From the NCBI GenBank assembly GCA_025935735.1, contig JAICUS010000449.1, positions 1 to 5,142 on the forward strand: a stretch of 5,142 nucleotides of DNA. The letters are read 5' to 3'. Under the pieces are notes generated by a model that saw only the letters and a list, made by a program, of their open reading frames with translations, did not search any database and had not been told where the DNA came from. The position numbers and the translations under genes were made by a program. The DNA comes from Solirubrobacteraceae bacterium (lineage in GTDB: Bacteria > Actinomycetota > Thermoleophilia > Solirubrobacterales > Solirubrobacteraceae). Of this stretch, positions 1 to 5,142 are shown one piece after another (positions within the stretch are counted from its first letter, which is position 1; each line of letters begins with the position of its first letter).

Positions 1-104
1 TGCGCCCGCCGCGCCAGATGAGCTTCATGTTCCGCCAGGAGCGCCGCCGGCAGACCGCCTGGGCGTTCCCGAGCGCCCAGGAGCAGGCCGCTCTGCACGC
101 CTAG
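1..104 (+). CDS. 3' end of an unidentified protein gene (partial)
   Basis: Reading from position 3 on the plus strand gives 33 open codons, then a TAG stop at 102-104. The peptide begins RPPRQMSFMF and ends QEQAALHA. It is rich in Arg and Gln, with no membrane segment or motif that I recognise. The support is codon use: 32 of 33 sense codons end in G or C, as in the real genes of this window. The opposite strand over the same bases (the antiporter tail) has many A/T-ending codons. The gene starts outside the window, so its family and function cannot be named. It converges on the antiporter gene, and the two stop codons lie about 75 bp inside each other. An open frame this short could still be chance, so confidence is moderate. 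Confidence 0.55.
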   Translation, partial: RPPRQMSFMFRQERRRQTAWAFPSAQEQAALHA

Positions 105-1281
105 CCACCCACTCCGACCCCGGCGTGTCGGTCAGCCCGTGGGCGAGGATCGAGGCGAAGACGCACAGGGCGGCGAGGTCGAAGATCCGCTCGGCGCCCG
201 GGAAGCCGTCGGCCAGGATCAGCAGCGAGAAGGTCATCGTGGCCACGCCCTTGGGGCCGAACCAGGCCATGAACGCCTGCAGGTGCAGGGGTAGGCGCGT
301 GCCCAGCAGGGCGACGGCGATGGCCGCCGGACGGGCGATCAGCAGGGCGACCGCGACGAGGGCGACCGCGGCCCAGCCGTCGTGGAACAGGCCGTCGAGC
401 GTCAGCAGCGAGCCGAAGACGACGAACACGCCGAGCTTGACGATCTCCACGATGTCGTCGGCCCGGTCCTCGAAGGTCTCGCGGATATCGTGGCGGCGGA
501 TGCCCAGCGTGATCGCGCAGACGAACACGGCGATCAGGCCGTTGCCGGCGGGCGGCAGCACCGTGACCCCGTAGGTGGCGAAGGCCACGCCGAGCGCGAA
601 CAGCGAGCGCTGGTGGGCCGGGATCGTGGCGGAGCGCGGCATGGCCCAGGCCGCCAGCAGCCCGATGGCGATCCCGTAGGCGAAGCCGAGCAGCACGTCC
701 TGCAGGACGAAGTGCCACCACACGAAGCCCTGGCGGTCCGACAGCGCGGCGGCGAAGGCCAGCACGGCGGGCAGCGCCAGGCCGTCGTTCAACCCCGACT
801 CCAGGTTCAGCGAGTGGCGGACGACCCGGGGGACGCGCGGGTTGGTCACCACCGAGGAGGAGAGCACCGGGTCCGTCGGGGAGAGCAGCGCGCCGACCAG
901 GAACGCCTCGGTCCAGTCGAGCCCCACGATCAACTTCGCGGCCAGCGCGACGATGACCGCGGTCAGCGGCATGGCCACGGCGAGCTTGCGCAGCGGCAGC
1001 CGCCAGGCGGTCTGCAGCATCTCCGCCTCCACCTCGAGGCCGTCGCGGAACAGGATCACGATGAGCGCGACGACGGCGAGGTCGTGCATGAACTCGCCCC
1101 GTGGGTCGACGTCCAGGACGCCGAACCCGCCCTTGCCGAGGACGAACCCGGCGACCACGAACACCGCGGTCAGCGAGAGGAACGAGCGGTGGGCCAGGCC
1201 GGAGGCCAGCGCGCCCACCACGAGCAGGCCGCCGAAGATCAGCGTGGTGACGTCGAACTCCGCGGCGGCCACCAGCGTCAC
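25..1281 (-). CDS. CPA1-type Na+(K+)/H+ antiporter, NhaP-like
   Basis: Inner-membrane secondary transporter (Na_H_Exchanger family) that exchanges H+ for Na+ or K+, for pH and salt homeostasis. The 418-residue product is almost entirely hydrophobic helices from about residue 12 to 385, with no soluble domain. Family signatures are clear: the unwound-helix TDP at 136-138 (in ALLSPTDPVL), the ion-binding ESGLNDG at 161-167 with E161, N165 and D166, a membrane-embedded R317 (IARPAA), and WFGPKGVA at 340-347. An Asn-Asp pair, rather than Asp-Asp, is typical of electroneutral CPA1 exchangers. Ion preference cannot be read from the sequence. I used the GTG at 1281; the GTG at 1272 (415 residues) is equally possible, and neither has a Shine-Dalgarno sequence. 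The last ~27 residues are Arg/Pro/Gly-rich with atypical codons and overlap a convergent gene. Confidence 0.93.
   Translation of the reverse strand: MTLVAAAEFDVTTLIFGGLLVVGALASGLAHRSFLSLTAVFVVAGFVLGKGGFGVLDVDPRGEFMHDLAVVALIVILFRDGLEVEAEMLQTAWRLPLRKLAVAMPLTAVIVALAAKLIVGLDWTEAFLVGALLSPTDPVLSSSVVTNPRVPRVVRHSLNLESGLNDGLALPAVLAFAAALSDRQGFVWWHFVLQDVLLGFAYGIAIGLLAAWAMPRSATIPAHQRSLFALGVAFATYGVTVLPPAGNGLIAVFVCAITLGIRRHDIRETFEDRADDIVEIVKLGVFVVFGSLLTLDGLFHDGWAAVALVAVALLIARPAAIAVALLGTRLPLHLQAFMAWFGPKGVATMTFSLLILADGFPGAERIFDLAALCVFASILAHGLTDTPGSEWVARRAERPAPGRSGTPRRSAGGAPGGT
58..81. repeat. Inverted repeat (possible bidirectional terminator hairpin)
   Basis: CCTGGGCG at 58-65 and CGCCCAGG at 74-81 are perfect 8-base complements around TTCCCGAG. 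A U-G and a U-A pair can extend the stem to 10 bp, leaving a CCCG tetraloop. It lies inside the overlap of the two convergent gene ends, where a terminator shared by both transcripts would be expected. Neither strand has a T-run after it, so a classic intrinsic terminator is not supported. In GC-rich actinobacteria, hairpins without a U-tract have been proposed as terminators. It could also be chance complementarity in GC-rich coding DNA. Confidence 0.4.
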
Positions 1282-1283
1282 GC

Positions 1284-1293
1284 ACGGTAGGGT
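1284..1293. promoter_or_regulatory. Candidate overlapping divergent -10 elements
   Basis: Only 21 bp (1282-1302) separate the two divergent GTG codons. On the plus strand, TAGGGT (1288-1293) fits the actinobacterial TANNNT -10 pattern. It would start transcription near 1300, giving the hydrolase an almost leaderless mRNA. On the minus strand, TACCGT (1289-1284) fits the same pattern and shares two bases with it. It would start transcription near 1277, which favours the inner antiporter start at 1272. Any -35 elements would lie inside the opposite coding region; I recognise none. TANNNT is a loose pattern, so this is a positional prediction. Confidence 0.35.
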
Positions 1294-1302
1294 CCCACAG
1301 GG

Positions 1303-2100
1303 GTGAGGATCACGGTGCTGGGCAAGTCGCCCGCGTGGCAGGACGCCGACGGCGCCTGCTCGGGCTATCTCGTCGAAGGCGGCGGGCAGCGCGTGCTGCT
1401 CGACTGCGGCCCGGGCGTGTTCGCCAAGCTGCGCCGGCTCGTCGACTACGTGGACGTCGACGCGGTGGTGATCAGCCACCTGCACGCCGACCACGTCCTC
1501 GACCTCGTGCCGTTCGCCTCCGGCCTGCGCTACGCGCCGCGCCAGCAGCCGGTGCCGGTGGCGGGCTGGCCCGGCAACGAGCATCCCGCCCGCCCGCGGC
1601 TGCTCGCGCCGCCCGGCGCGCCCGAGAAGCTCGCCGCCCTGTGCACCGCCACCGGCATGCACGCCGAGCACATCGAGACCGCGTTCGCCCTCACGGTCTA
1701 CGACCCGGCGGAGACGCACACGCTCGGCGGCCTGACCGTCCGCTTCACCCCGGTGCCGCACTTCATCCCGTGCAACGCCGTCGAGCTCGCCGAGGGCGGC
1801 GCCCGCTTCACCTTCTCCGCCGACTGCGCCCCCAACGACGGGCTCTGCGAGTTCGCCGCCGGCACCGACCTGCTGCTCATCGAGGCCACCCTGCCGCGCC
1901 CCGAGCGCGAAGGCGACCGCGGGCACCTCACCCCCGGCGAGGCGGGCGAGCACGGCGCGCGGGCGAACGCCAAGCGGCTCGTCCTCACCCACATCTCCGA
2001 CGAGCTCGACGCCGGCTGGGCGACAGCGGAGGCCGAGCGCACGTTCGGCGGCCCGGTCGAGCTCGCGCGCGAAGGCGCCGTGTACGAGATAAAGCCCTGA
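1303..2100 (+). CDS. MBL-fold metallo-hydrolase, RNase Z-like
   Basis: Probable cytosolic two-zinc hydrolase of 265 residues. The N-terminus (MRITVLGKSP, then GYLVEGG and LLDCGPG at 32-38) is the usual first beta-strands of the fold. Metal ligands are visible in order: HLHADH at 59-64 (H59, H61, D63, H64), H153 in VPHFIP, D174 in FSADCAP and H230 in LTH. HLTPGEAG at 208-215 matches the HxTxxEA motif of the RNase Z/ElaC branch. However, only 21 residues separate H153 from D174, so the tRNA-binding exosite arm of true RNase Z is missing. The substrate is therefore unknown, and a phosphodiester or cyclic nucleotide is only a guess. It starts at GTG with no Shine-Dalgarno sequence. It runs divergently from the antiporter and is followed after 25 bp by the EAL gene, so co-transcription is plausible. 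Confidence 0.88.
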   Translation: MRITVLGKSPAWQDADGACSGYLVEGGGQRVLLDCGPGVFAKLRRLVDYVDVDAVVISHLHADHVLDLVPFASGLRYAPRQQPVPVAGWPGNEHPARPRLLAPPGAPEKLAALCTATGMHAEHIETAFALTVYDPAETHTLGGLTVRFTPVPHFIPCNAVELAEGGARFTFSADCAPNDGLCEFAAGTDLLLIEATLPRPEREGDRGHLTPGEAGEHGARANAKRLVLTHISDELDAGWATAEAERTFGGPVELAREGAVYEIKP

Positions 2101-2119
2101 GGCGTTCCGGCCGACTACA

Positions 2120-2135
2120 CGGGGTGTGACCCCCG
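2120..2135 (+). repeat. Short G/C hairpin over the EAL gene start
   Basis: CGGGG at 2120-2124 can pair with CCCCG at 2131-2135, leaving a six-base loop (TGTGAC) that contains most of the GTG start codon at 2126-2128. In the mRNA this could limit access to that start and favour the in-frame ATG at 2147. It is only five base pairs long and may be chance. Confidence 0.25.
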
Positions 2136-3151
2136 CCACCGCCGCCATGGATGGCGTGCGACTGCTCTCGCACCGTCCGTCCGTGCTCTACAAGGTCGAG
2201 CACCTCGCCACCGAGCCCGCCACCGGCGACATCGCCGTGGAAGGGCTGCTGCTCGCCGGCCCGGGGTGGGATGAGCGGCTGAAGTCGGTCATCCGCTCGC
2301 TGTCCATCTCCGAGCGCGCCTGCCTGTTCGCCGTCCGCCTGGCCGACGAGCAGGGCCTGCCGGTCCCGGCCGAGACGCTGCTGGACCGCACCCGCACCGA
2401 CTGGTTCCCGGAGTTCCTCAGCCACGGCCAGATGAAGCCGCACTTCCAGCCGATCATCGACCTGGCCACCGGCCGCGCCTACGGCCGCGAGGCGCTGATG
2501 CGCGGCAAGCTCGGCGCCGTCGAGCTGCGCGGCGGCGAGCTGCTGGCCGCCGCCGAGGCCCACGACGCGCTGTTCTCCTTCGACTACCGGGCGCGCGCCG
2601 CGGCGCTGGAGGTCGGCCTGCCGATCCTCCCCGACGGCGAGATCCTGTTCGTGAACCTCGACCCGCGCGCGTCGCTGGACGTCGAGAGCTCGCTGCGCAC
2701 CACCTGGCCGATCGTCGGCCGGCTCGGCGCCGACCCCTCGCGCATCTGCCTGGAGATCGTCAAGCCCGAGCGCAACCCGGACCGCGACCTGCTGGCCGAC
2801 ATGGTCGACGCCCACCGCAAGCGCGGCGCGATGGTCGCCCTGGACGACCTGTCCGGCGGCCCCGACTCGCTGGCCTGCCTGGAGCTGCTGCGCCCCGACG
2901 TGGCCAAGATCGACACGGCGCTGACCGCCGGCATCCAGCACTCGCCCGCCCGCCGCGCGCTGGTCGCCGCCGTCGTGGCCTGCGCCCACGAGCTCGGCGC
3001 GAAGGTCGTGGCCGAGGGTGTCGAGCGCGTCGACGAGTTCAAGGCGATGGCCGAGCTCGGCGTCGACCTCGGCCAGGGCTTCTACTTCGGCCAGCCGACC
3101 GAGAAGCCGATGGCCGTCGACTCCCGTCTGGTTCGGCCAACGTCGTTCTGA
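2126..3151 (+). CDS. EAL-domain protein (c-di-GMP phosphodiesterase or receptor)
   Basis: 341 residues, cytosolic, no membrane segment. Residues ~1-100 are a region I do not recognise; ~101-330 are an EAL domain, which in active members cleaves c-di-GMP to pGpG. Residues matching the active site are present: REALMR (E122, L124, R126), N177 in FVNLDP, E210 in LEIVK, D240-D241, K261 in VAKID, E298 in AEGVE and Q317 in GQGF. Two features differ from the usual enzyme. Loop 6, normally DDFGTG, reads DDLSGG. The second Glu of the LEITE motif, which steadies that loop in RocR, is K213. Activity is therefore uncertain, and a c-di-GMP-binding role is possible. There is no GGDEF domain. The start is GTG at 2126 or ATG at 2147; neither has a ribosome binding site. 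It may be co-transcribed with the hydrolase. Confidence 0.9.
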   Translation: MTPATAAMDGVRLLSHRPSVLYKVEHLATEPATGDIAVEGLLLAGPGWDERLKSVIRSLSISERACLFAVRLADEQGLPVPAETLLDRTRTDWFPEFLSHGQMKPHFQPIIDLATGRAYGREALMRGKLGAVELRGGELLAAAEAHDALFSFDYRARAAALEVGLPILPDGEILFVNLDPRASLDVESSLRTTWPIVGRLGADPSRICLEIVKPERNPDRDLLADMVDAHRKRGAMVALDDLSGGPDSLACLELLRPDVAKIDTALTAGIQHSPARRALVAAVVACAHELGAKVVAEGVERVDEFKAMAELGVDLGQGFYFGQPTEKPMAVDSRLVRPTSF

Positions 3152-3161
3152 CCCCTGGGGT
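3151..3161. repeat. Short palindrome upstream of the Hsp20 gene
   Basis: ACCCCTGGGGT is a perfect 5-base inverted repeat around a single T. It begins on the last base of the EAL stop codon and lies where a -35 element would sit relative to the candidate -10 at 3181. It could be an operator for a stress regulator, but it matches neither the HspR (HAIR) nor the HrcA (CIRCE) site. Chance is quite possible. Confidence 0.25.
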
Positions 3162-3180
3162 GGCGCAGCGTCGCGATAGG

Positions 3181-3186
3181 TAGCAT
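3181..3186 (+). promoter_or_regulatory. Candidate -10 element for the hsp20-lon operon
   Basis: TAGCAT fits the TANNNT -10 pattern and lies eight bases before the Hsp20 ATG. Transcription would start near 3193 and the mRNA would be almost leaderless. The hexamer is partly covered by a small inverted repeat (CGAT at 3174-3177, ATCG at 3185-3188) that could be a repressor site. No convincing -35 is seen at 3157-3163 (GGGGTGG). GAGG at 3188-3191 could act as a weak, very close ribosome binding site if transcription starts further upstream. Confidence 0.4.
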
Positions 3187-3194
3187 CGAGGCGG

Positions 3195-3641
3195 ATGGCC
3201 TCCGAGCGGGACCTCTTCGCCAACTTCGAGCGGATGCGGCGGGAGATGGACGAGCTGTTCGGCGACGTCCTCGACCGCGGCCTCTCGCCGCGCCGGCGCG
3301 GCGGGTTCTCGCCCGCCGTCGACGTCTACTACGCCTCCGATCCGCCGCGGGCGGTGGTCCGGGCCGACCTCGCGGGGATCGATCTCAACGCGGTGCAGCT
3401 GGAGATCCGCGGGCGCGAGCTGATCCTCACCGGCCACCGGGACCCCGAGGGCGGCGACGACCGCGTGTATCAGCAGCTGGAGATCGAGCACGGCCCGTTC
3501 CGGCGCGCGGTGGCGCTGGGCGCGGACGTGGACGCCGACGCGGCCGACGCCACCTACGAGGACGGGATCCTGACCGTCGAGCTGCCGCTCAAGCGGCCGG
3601 CGCAGCCGCGCTCGGTGCAGATCCGCGGGACCGAGCGGTGA
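3195..3641 (+). CDS. Small heat-shock protein, Hsp20/alpha-crystallin family
   Basis: ATP-independent holdase chaperone that binds unfolding proteins and keeps them soluble. At 148 residues it is a normal length for the family. An N-terminal amphipathic segment ([12 protein letters not shown], residues 11-22) is followed by an Arg-rich linker (31-37). The alpha-crystallin domain runs from about SPAVDVY (39) to LPLK (133) and contains the signature GILTVELP at 124-131. The short tail carries an I/V-x-I/V motif, VQI at 141-143, which in relatives docks on neighbouring subunits to build oligomers. The ATG follows GAGG closely. The TGA stop overlaps the next start as GTGA, so it is very likely translated together with Lon. 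In E. coli the small heat-shock proteins IbpA and IbpB are Lon substrates, so the pairing makes functional sense. Confidence 0.95.
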   Translation: MASERDLFANFERMRREMDELFGDVLDRGLSPRRRGGFSPAVDVYYASDPPRAVVRADLAGIDLNAVQLEIRGRELILTGHRDPEGGDDRVYQQLEIEHGPFRRAVALGADVDADAADATYEDGILTVELPLKRPAQPRSVQIRGTER

Positions 3642-5142
3642 GCGCGCCCGACGGCGACGCGCCGGCGGGGCTGCCCGAGCGCCTGCCGGTCCTGCCGCTG
3701 CGCGACACCATCACCTACCCGGACACGCTGACGCCGCTGGCGGTCGGCCAGGAGCGCTCGATCCGGCTGGTCAACGACGCGCTCACGAGCGACCGGATGC
3801 TCGTGATGCTCGGCTCCAAGGACCCGGAGCTGGACACGCCCGGGCCCGACCAGCTGCAGAGCGTCGGCGTCGCGGGCGTGGTGGCGCGGATGCTCAAGGT
3901 GCCCGACGGCAGCCTGCGCATCCTCGTCCAGGGCGGCCAGCGCGTGCGGATCGAGGGCTGGGAGGGGGAGGAGCCCTACCTGGTGGCCCGCGTGTCCGAG
4001 CTGCCCGACGTGGTCGAGGAGGGCCCGGAGCTGACCGCGCTGATGCGCAACGTCCAGCAGACGTTCACGCACATCATCGAGGAGGTCCCGTACCTCCCCG
4101 AGGAGCTGCAGATGGCGGTGGCCAACCTCGAGGACCCGTCGGCGCTCGCGCACCTGATCGCCGGCGCGCTGCGGATCAAGCCCGAGGAGAAGCAGGAGCT
4201 GCTCGAGGAGGTCGACGTGGCCAAGCGCCTGCGCCGGCTCTCGGAGATCCTCGCCCGCGAGCTCGACATCGTGGCCATCGGCTCCAAGATCCAGTCGCAG
4301 GTCATGGGCGAGATGGAGAAGTCCCAGCGCGAGTACGTGCTGCGCCAGCAGCTCAAGGCCATCCAGGAGGAGCTGGGCGAGAAGGACCCCGCCGAGGCCG
4401 AGGTGGACGAGCTGCGCGAGCAGCTGGCGGGCCTGAAGCTGCCCGAGGAGGTCCGCAAGCAGGCCGACCGCGAGCTCTCGCGCCTGGAGAAGCTCCCCCA
4501 GGCCGCGGCCGAGCACGGCGTCATCCGCACCTACCTGGAGTGGATCGCCTCGCTGCCGTGGGGCGTGCGCACCGACGACAACCTCGACCTCGGGCACGCG
4601 CGCACCGTCCTGGACACCGACCACTACGACATCGAGAAGGTCAAGGACCGCATCCTCGAGTTCCTGGCCGTGCGCAAGCTGCGTGGCCGGGGTGGTGGGT
4701 GGGAATCCAATCTCGGGGCGGCGATCATCTGCTTCGTCGGCCCGCCGGGCGTGGGCAAGACGTCGCTGGGGCGCTCGATCGCCCGCGCCATGGGCCGCAA
4801 GTTCGAGCGCATCAGCGCCGGCGGCGTGCGCGACGAGGCGGAGATCCGCGGCCACCGGCGCACCTACATCGGCGCCATGCCGGGCACGATCATCCGCGCG
4901 CTGCGCGACGCGGGCTCGGCCAACCCGCTGTTCATGATCGACGAGATCGACAAGATGGGCGCGGACTTCCGCGGCGACCCGGCCAGCGCGATGCTCGAGG
5001 TCCTGGACCCCGAGCAGAACAGCACGTTCCGCGACCACTACCTCGACGTGCCGTTCGACCTCTCCCAGGTCCTGTTCATCACCACGGCCAACACGCTGGA
5101 CACGATCCCGCCGCCGCTGCGCGACCGCATGGAGATCATCCA
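3638..5142 (+). CDS. lon: ATP-dependent Lon protease (partial, C-terminus beyond window)
   Basis: Cytosolic homo-oligomeric AAA+ protease that degrades misfolded and some regulatory proteins. The first 501 codons are here. The LonN substrate-binding domain spans ~15-205 (opening [13 protein letters not shown]), a helical coiled-coil region ~215-290, and the AAA+ module follows. Visible motifs are Walker A GPPGVGKT at 368-375, pore-region [18 protein letters not shown], Walker B FMIDEID at 432-438, sensor-1 N485 and arginine finger R497. All fit E. coli Lon shifted by 12-13 residues. The Ser-Lys proteolytic domain lies past the window edge, so its catalytic dyad cannot be checked. The GTG start overlaps the Hsp20 stop by four bases and lacks its own ribosome binding site, suggesting translational coupling. 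The linker before Walker A is about seven residues longer than in E. coli and uses atypical codons. Confidence 0.97.
   Translation, partial: MSAPDGDAPAGLPERLPVLPLRDTITYPDTLTPLAVGQERSIRLVNDALTSDRMLVMLGSKDPELDTPGPDQLQSVGVAGVVARMLKVPDGSLRILVQGGQRVRIEGWEGEEPYLVARVSELPDVVEEGPELTALMRNVQQTFTHIIEEVPYLPEELQMAVANLEDPSALAHLIAGALRIKPEEKQELLEEVDVAKRLRRLSEILARELDIVAIGSKIQSQVMGEMEKSQREYVLRQQLKAIQEELGEKDPAEAEVDELREQLAGLKLPEEVRKQADRELSRLEKLPQAAAEHGVIRTYLEWIASLPWGVRTDDNLDLGHARTVLDTDHYDIEKVKDRILEFLAVRKLRGRGGGWESNLGAAIICFVGPPGVGKTSLGRSIARAMGRKFERISAGGVRDEAEIRGHRRTYIGAMPGTIIRALRDAGSANPLFMIDEIDKMGADFRGDPASAMLEVLDPEQNSTFRDHYLDVPFDLSQVLFITTANTLDTIPPPLRDRMEII

Noticed and set aside
382..1290. Plus-strand open frame of about 302 codons opposite the antiporter
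   Set aside because: Repetitive Gln/Arg/His/Asp/Glu-rich translation typical of antisense shadows; the minus strand has clear antiporter motifs.
1303..2100. Naming the hydrolase rnz/elaC
   Set aside because: The tRNA-binding exosite arm between motifs III and IV is absent and the protein is shorter than RNase Z, so the symbol would overstate the evidence.
25..2148. A very long minus-strand open frame running through the hydrolase gene into the antiporter
   Set aside because: Only the part from about 1281 down to 25 reads as a real protein (the antiporter). The rest is low-complexity Gly/Ala/Arg/Val/Glu sequence opposite the hydrolase gene, a usual effect of high-GC DNA with few stop codons.
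2126..2425. BLUF or GGDEF domain at the N-terminus of the EAL protein
   Set aside because: No GGDEF motif or BLUF-type flavin-binding pattern could be seen.
3142..3194. HAIR (HspR) or CIRCE (HrcA) heat-shock operator before hsp20
   Set aside because: I looked for CTTGAGT-N7-ACTCAAG and the TTAGCACTC/GAGTGCTAA pair; neither is present, even loosely.
1985..3223. Minus-strand open frame of about 412 codons opposite the EAL gene
   Set aside because: Low-complexity composition and no recognisable motif, while the plus strand encodes an intact EAL domain.
4682..4717. Frameshift in lon at the odd-codon segment
   Set aside because: The reading frame is continuous from 3638, and all AAA+ motifs before and after the segment are in the same frame.
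3554..5038. Minus-strand open frame of about 494 codons opposite hsp20 and lon
   Set aside because: Rich in Leu/Asp/His/Arg/Val with no domain; it mirrors the codon pattern of lon on the other strand.

Overview
The window is about 70% GC or higher, with G or C at almost every third codon position. The genes are tightly packed, GTG starts are common and Shine-Dalgarno sequences are weak or absent. This fits a high-GC actinobacterium. The forms of the proteins make a Thermoleophilia/Solirubrobacterales-like lineage my best guess, but that is inference and was not tested. I see no mobile elements, CRISPR arrays, tRNAs or rRNAs.

Layout. Positions 1-104 hold the last 33 codons of an unidentified plus-strand gene. 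It converges on, and overlaps by 80 bp, a minus-strand CPA1-type Na+(K+)/H+ antiporter (25-1281). Only 21 bp separate the antiporter start from a divergent plus-strand metallo-beta-lactamase-fold hydrolase of the RNase Z-like group (1303-2100). Next, 25 bp downstream, is an EAL-domain protein (2126-3151) that keeps its metal and substrate residues but has an altered loop 6. A 43 bp gap with a candidate promoter leads to a small heat-shock protein of the Hsp20 family (3195-3641). Its stop codon overlaps the start of a Lon-type AAA+ protease (3638 to beyond 5142, cut by the window edge).

How the genes may work together. The clearest functional unit is Hsp20-Lon. A holdase chaperone that binds unfolding proteins is joined, through a 4-nt stop/start overlap, to an ATP-dependent protease that removes damaged proteins. 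The hydrolase and EAL genes may share a transcript, but no pathway link can be seen. The antiporter appears independent, although its control region must be squeezed against that of the hydrolase.

Overall this is mostly a housekeeping and stress-response region, and I found no clear new multi-gene system. The points most worth a second look are the coordinated change in the EAL loop-6 machinery, the Hsp20-Lon coupling, the longer linker with atypical codons before the Lon Walker A motif, the tail-to-tail coding overlap with an internal hairpin, and the very short divergent promoter region.
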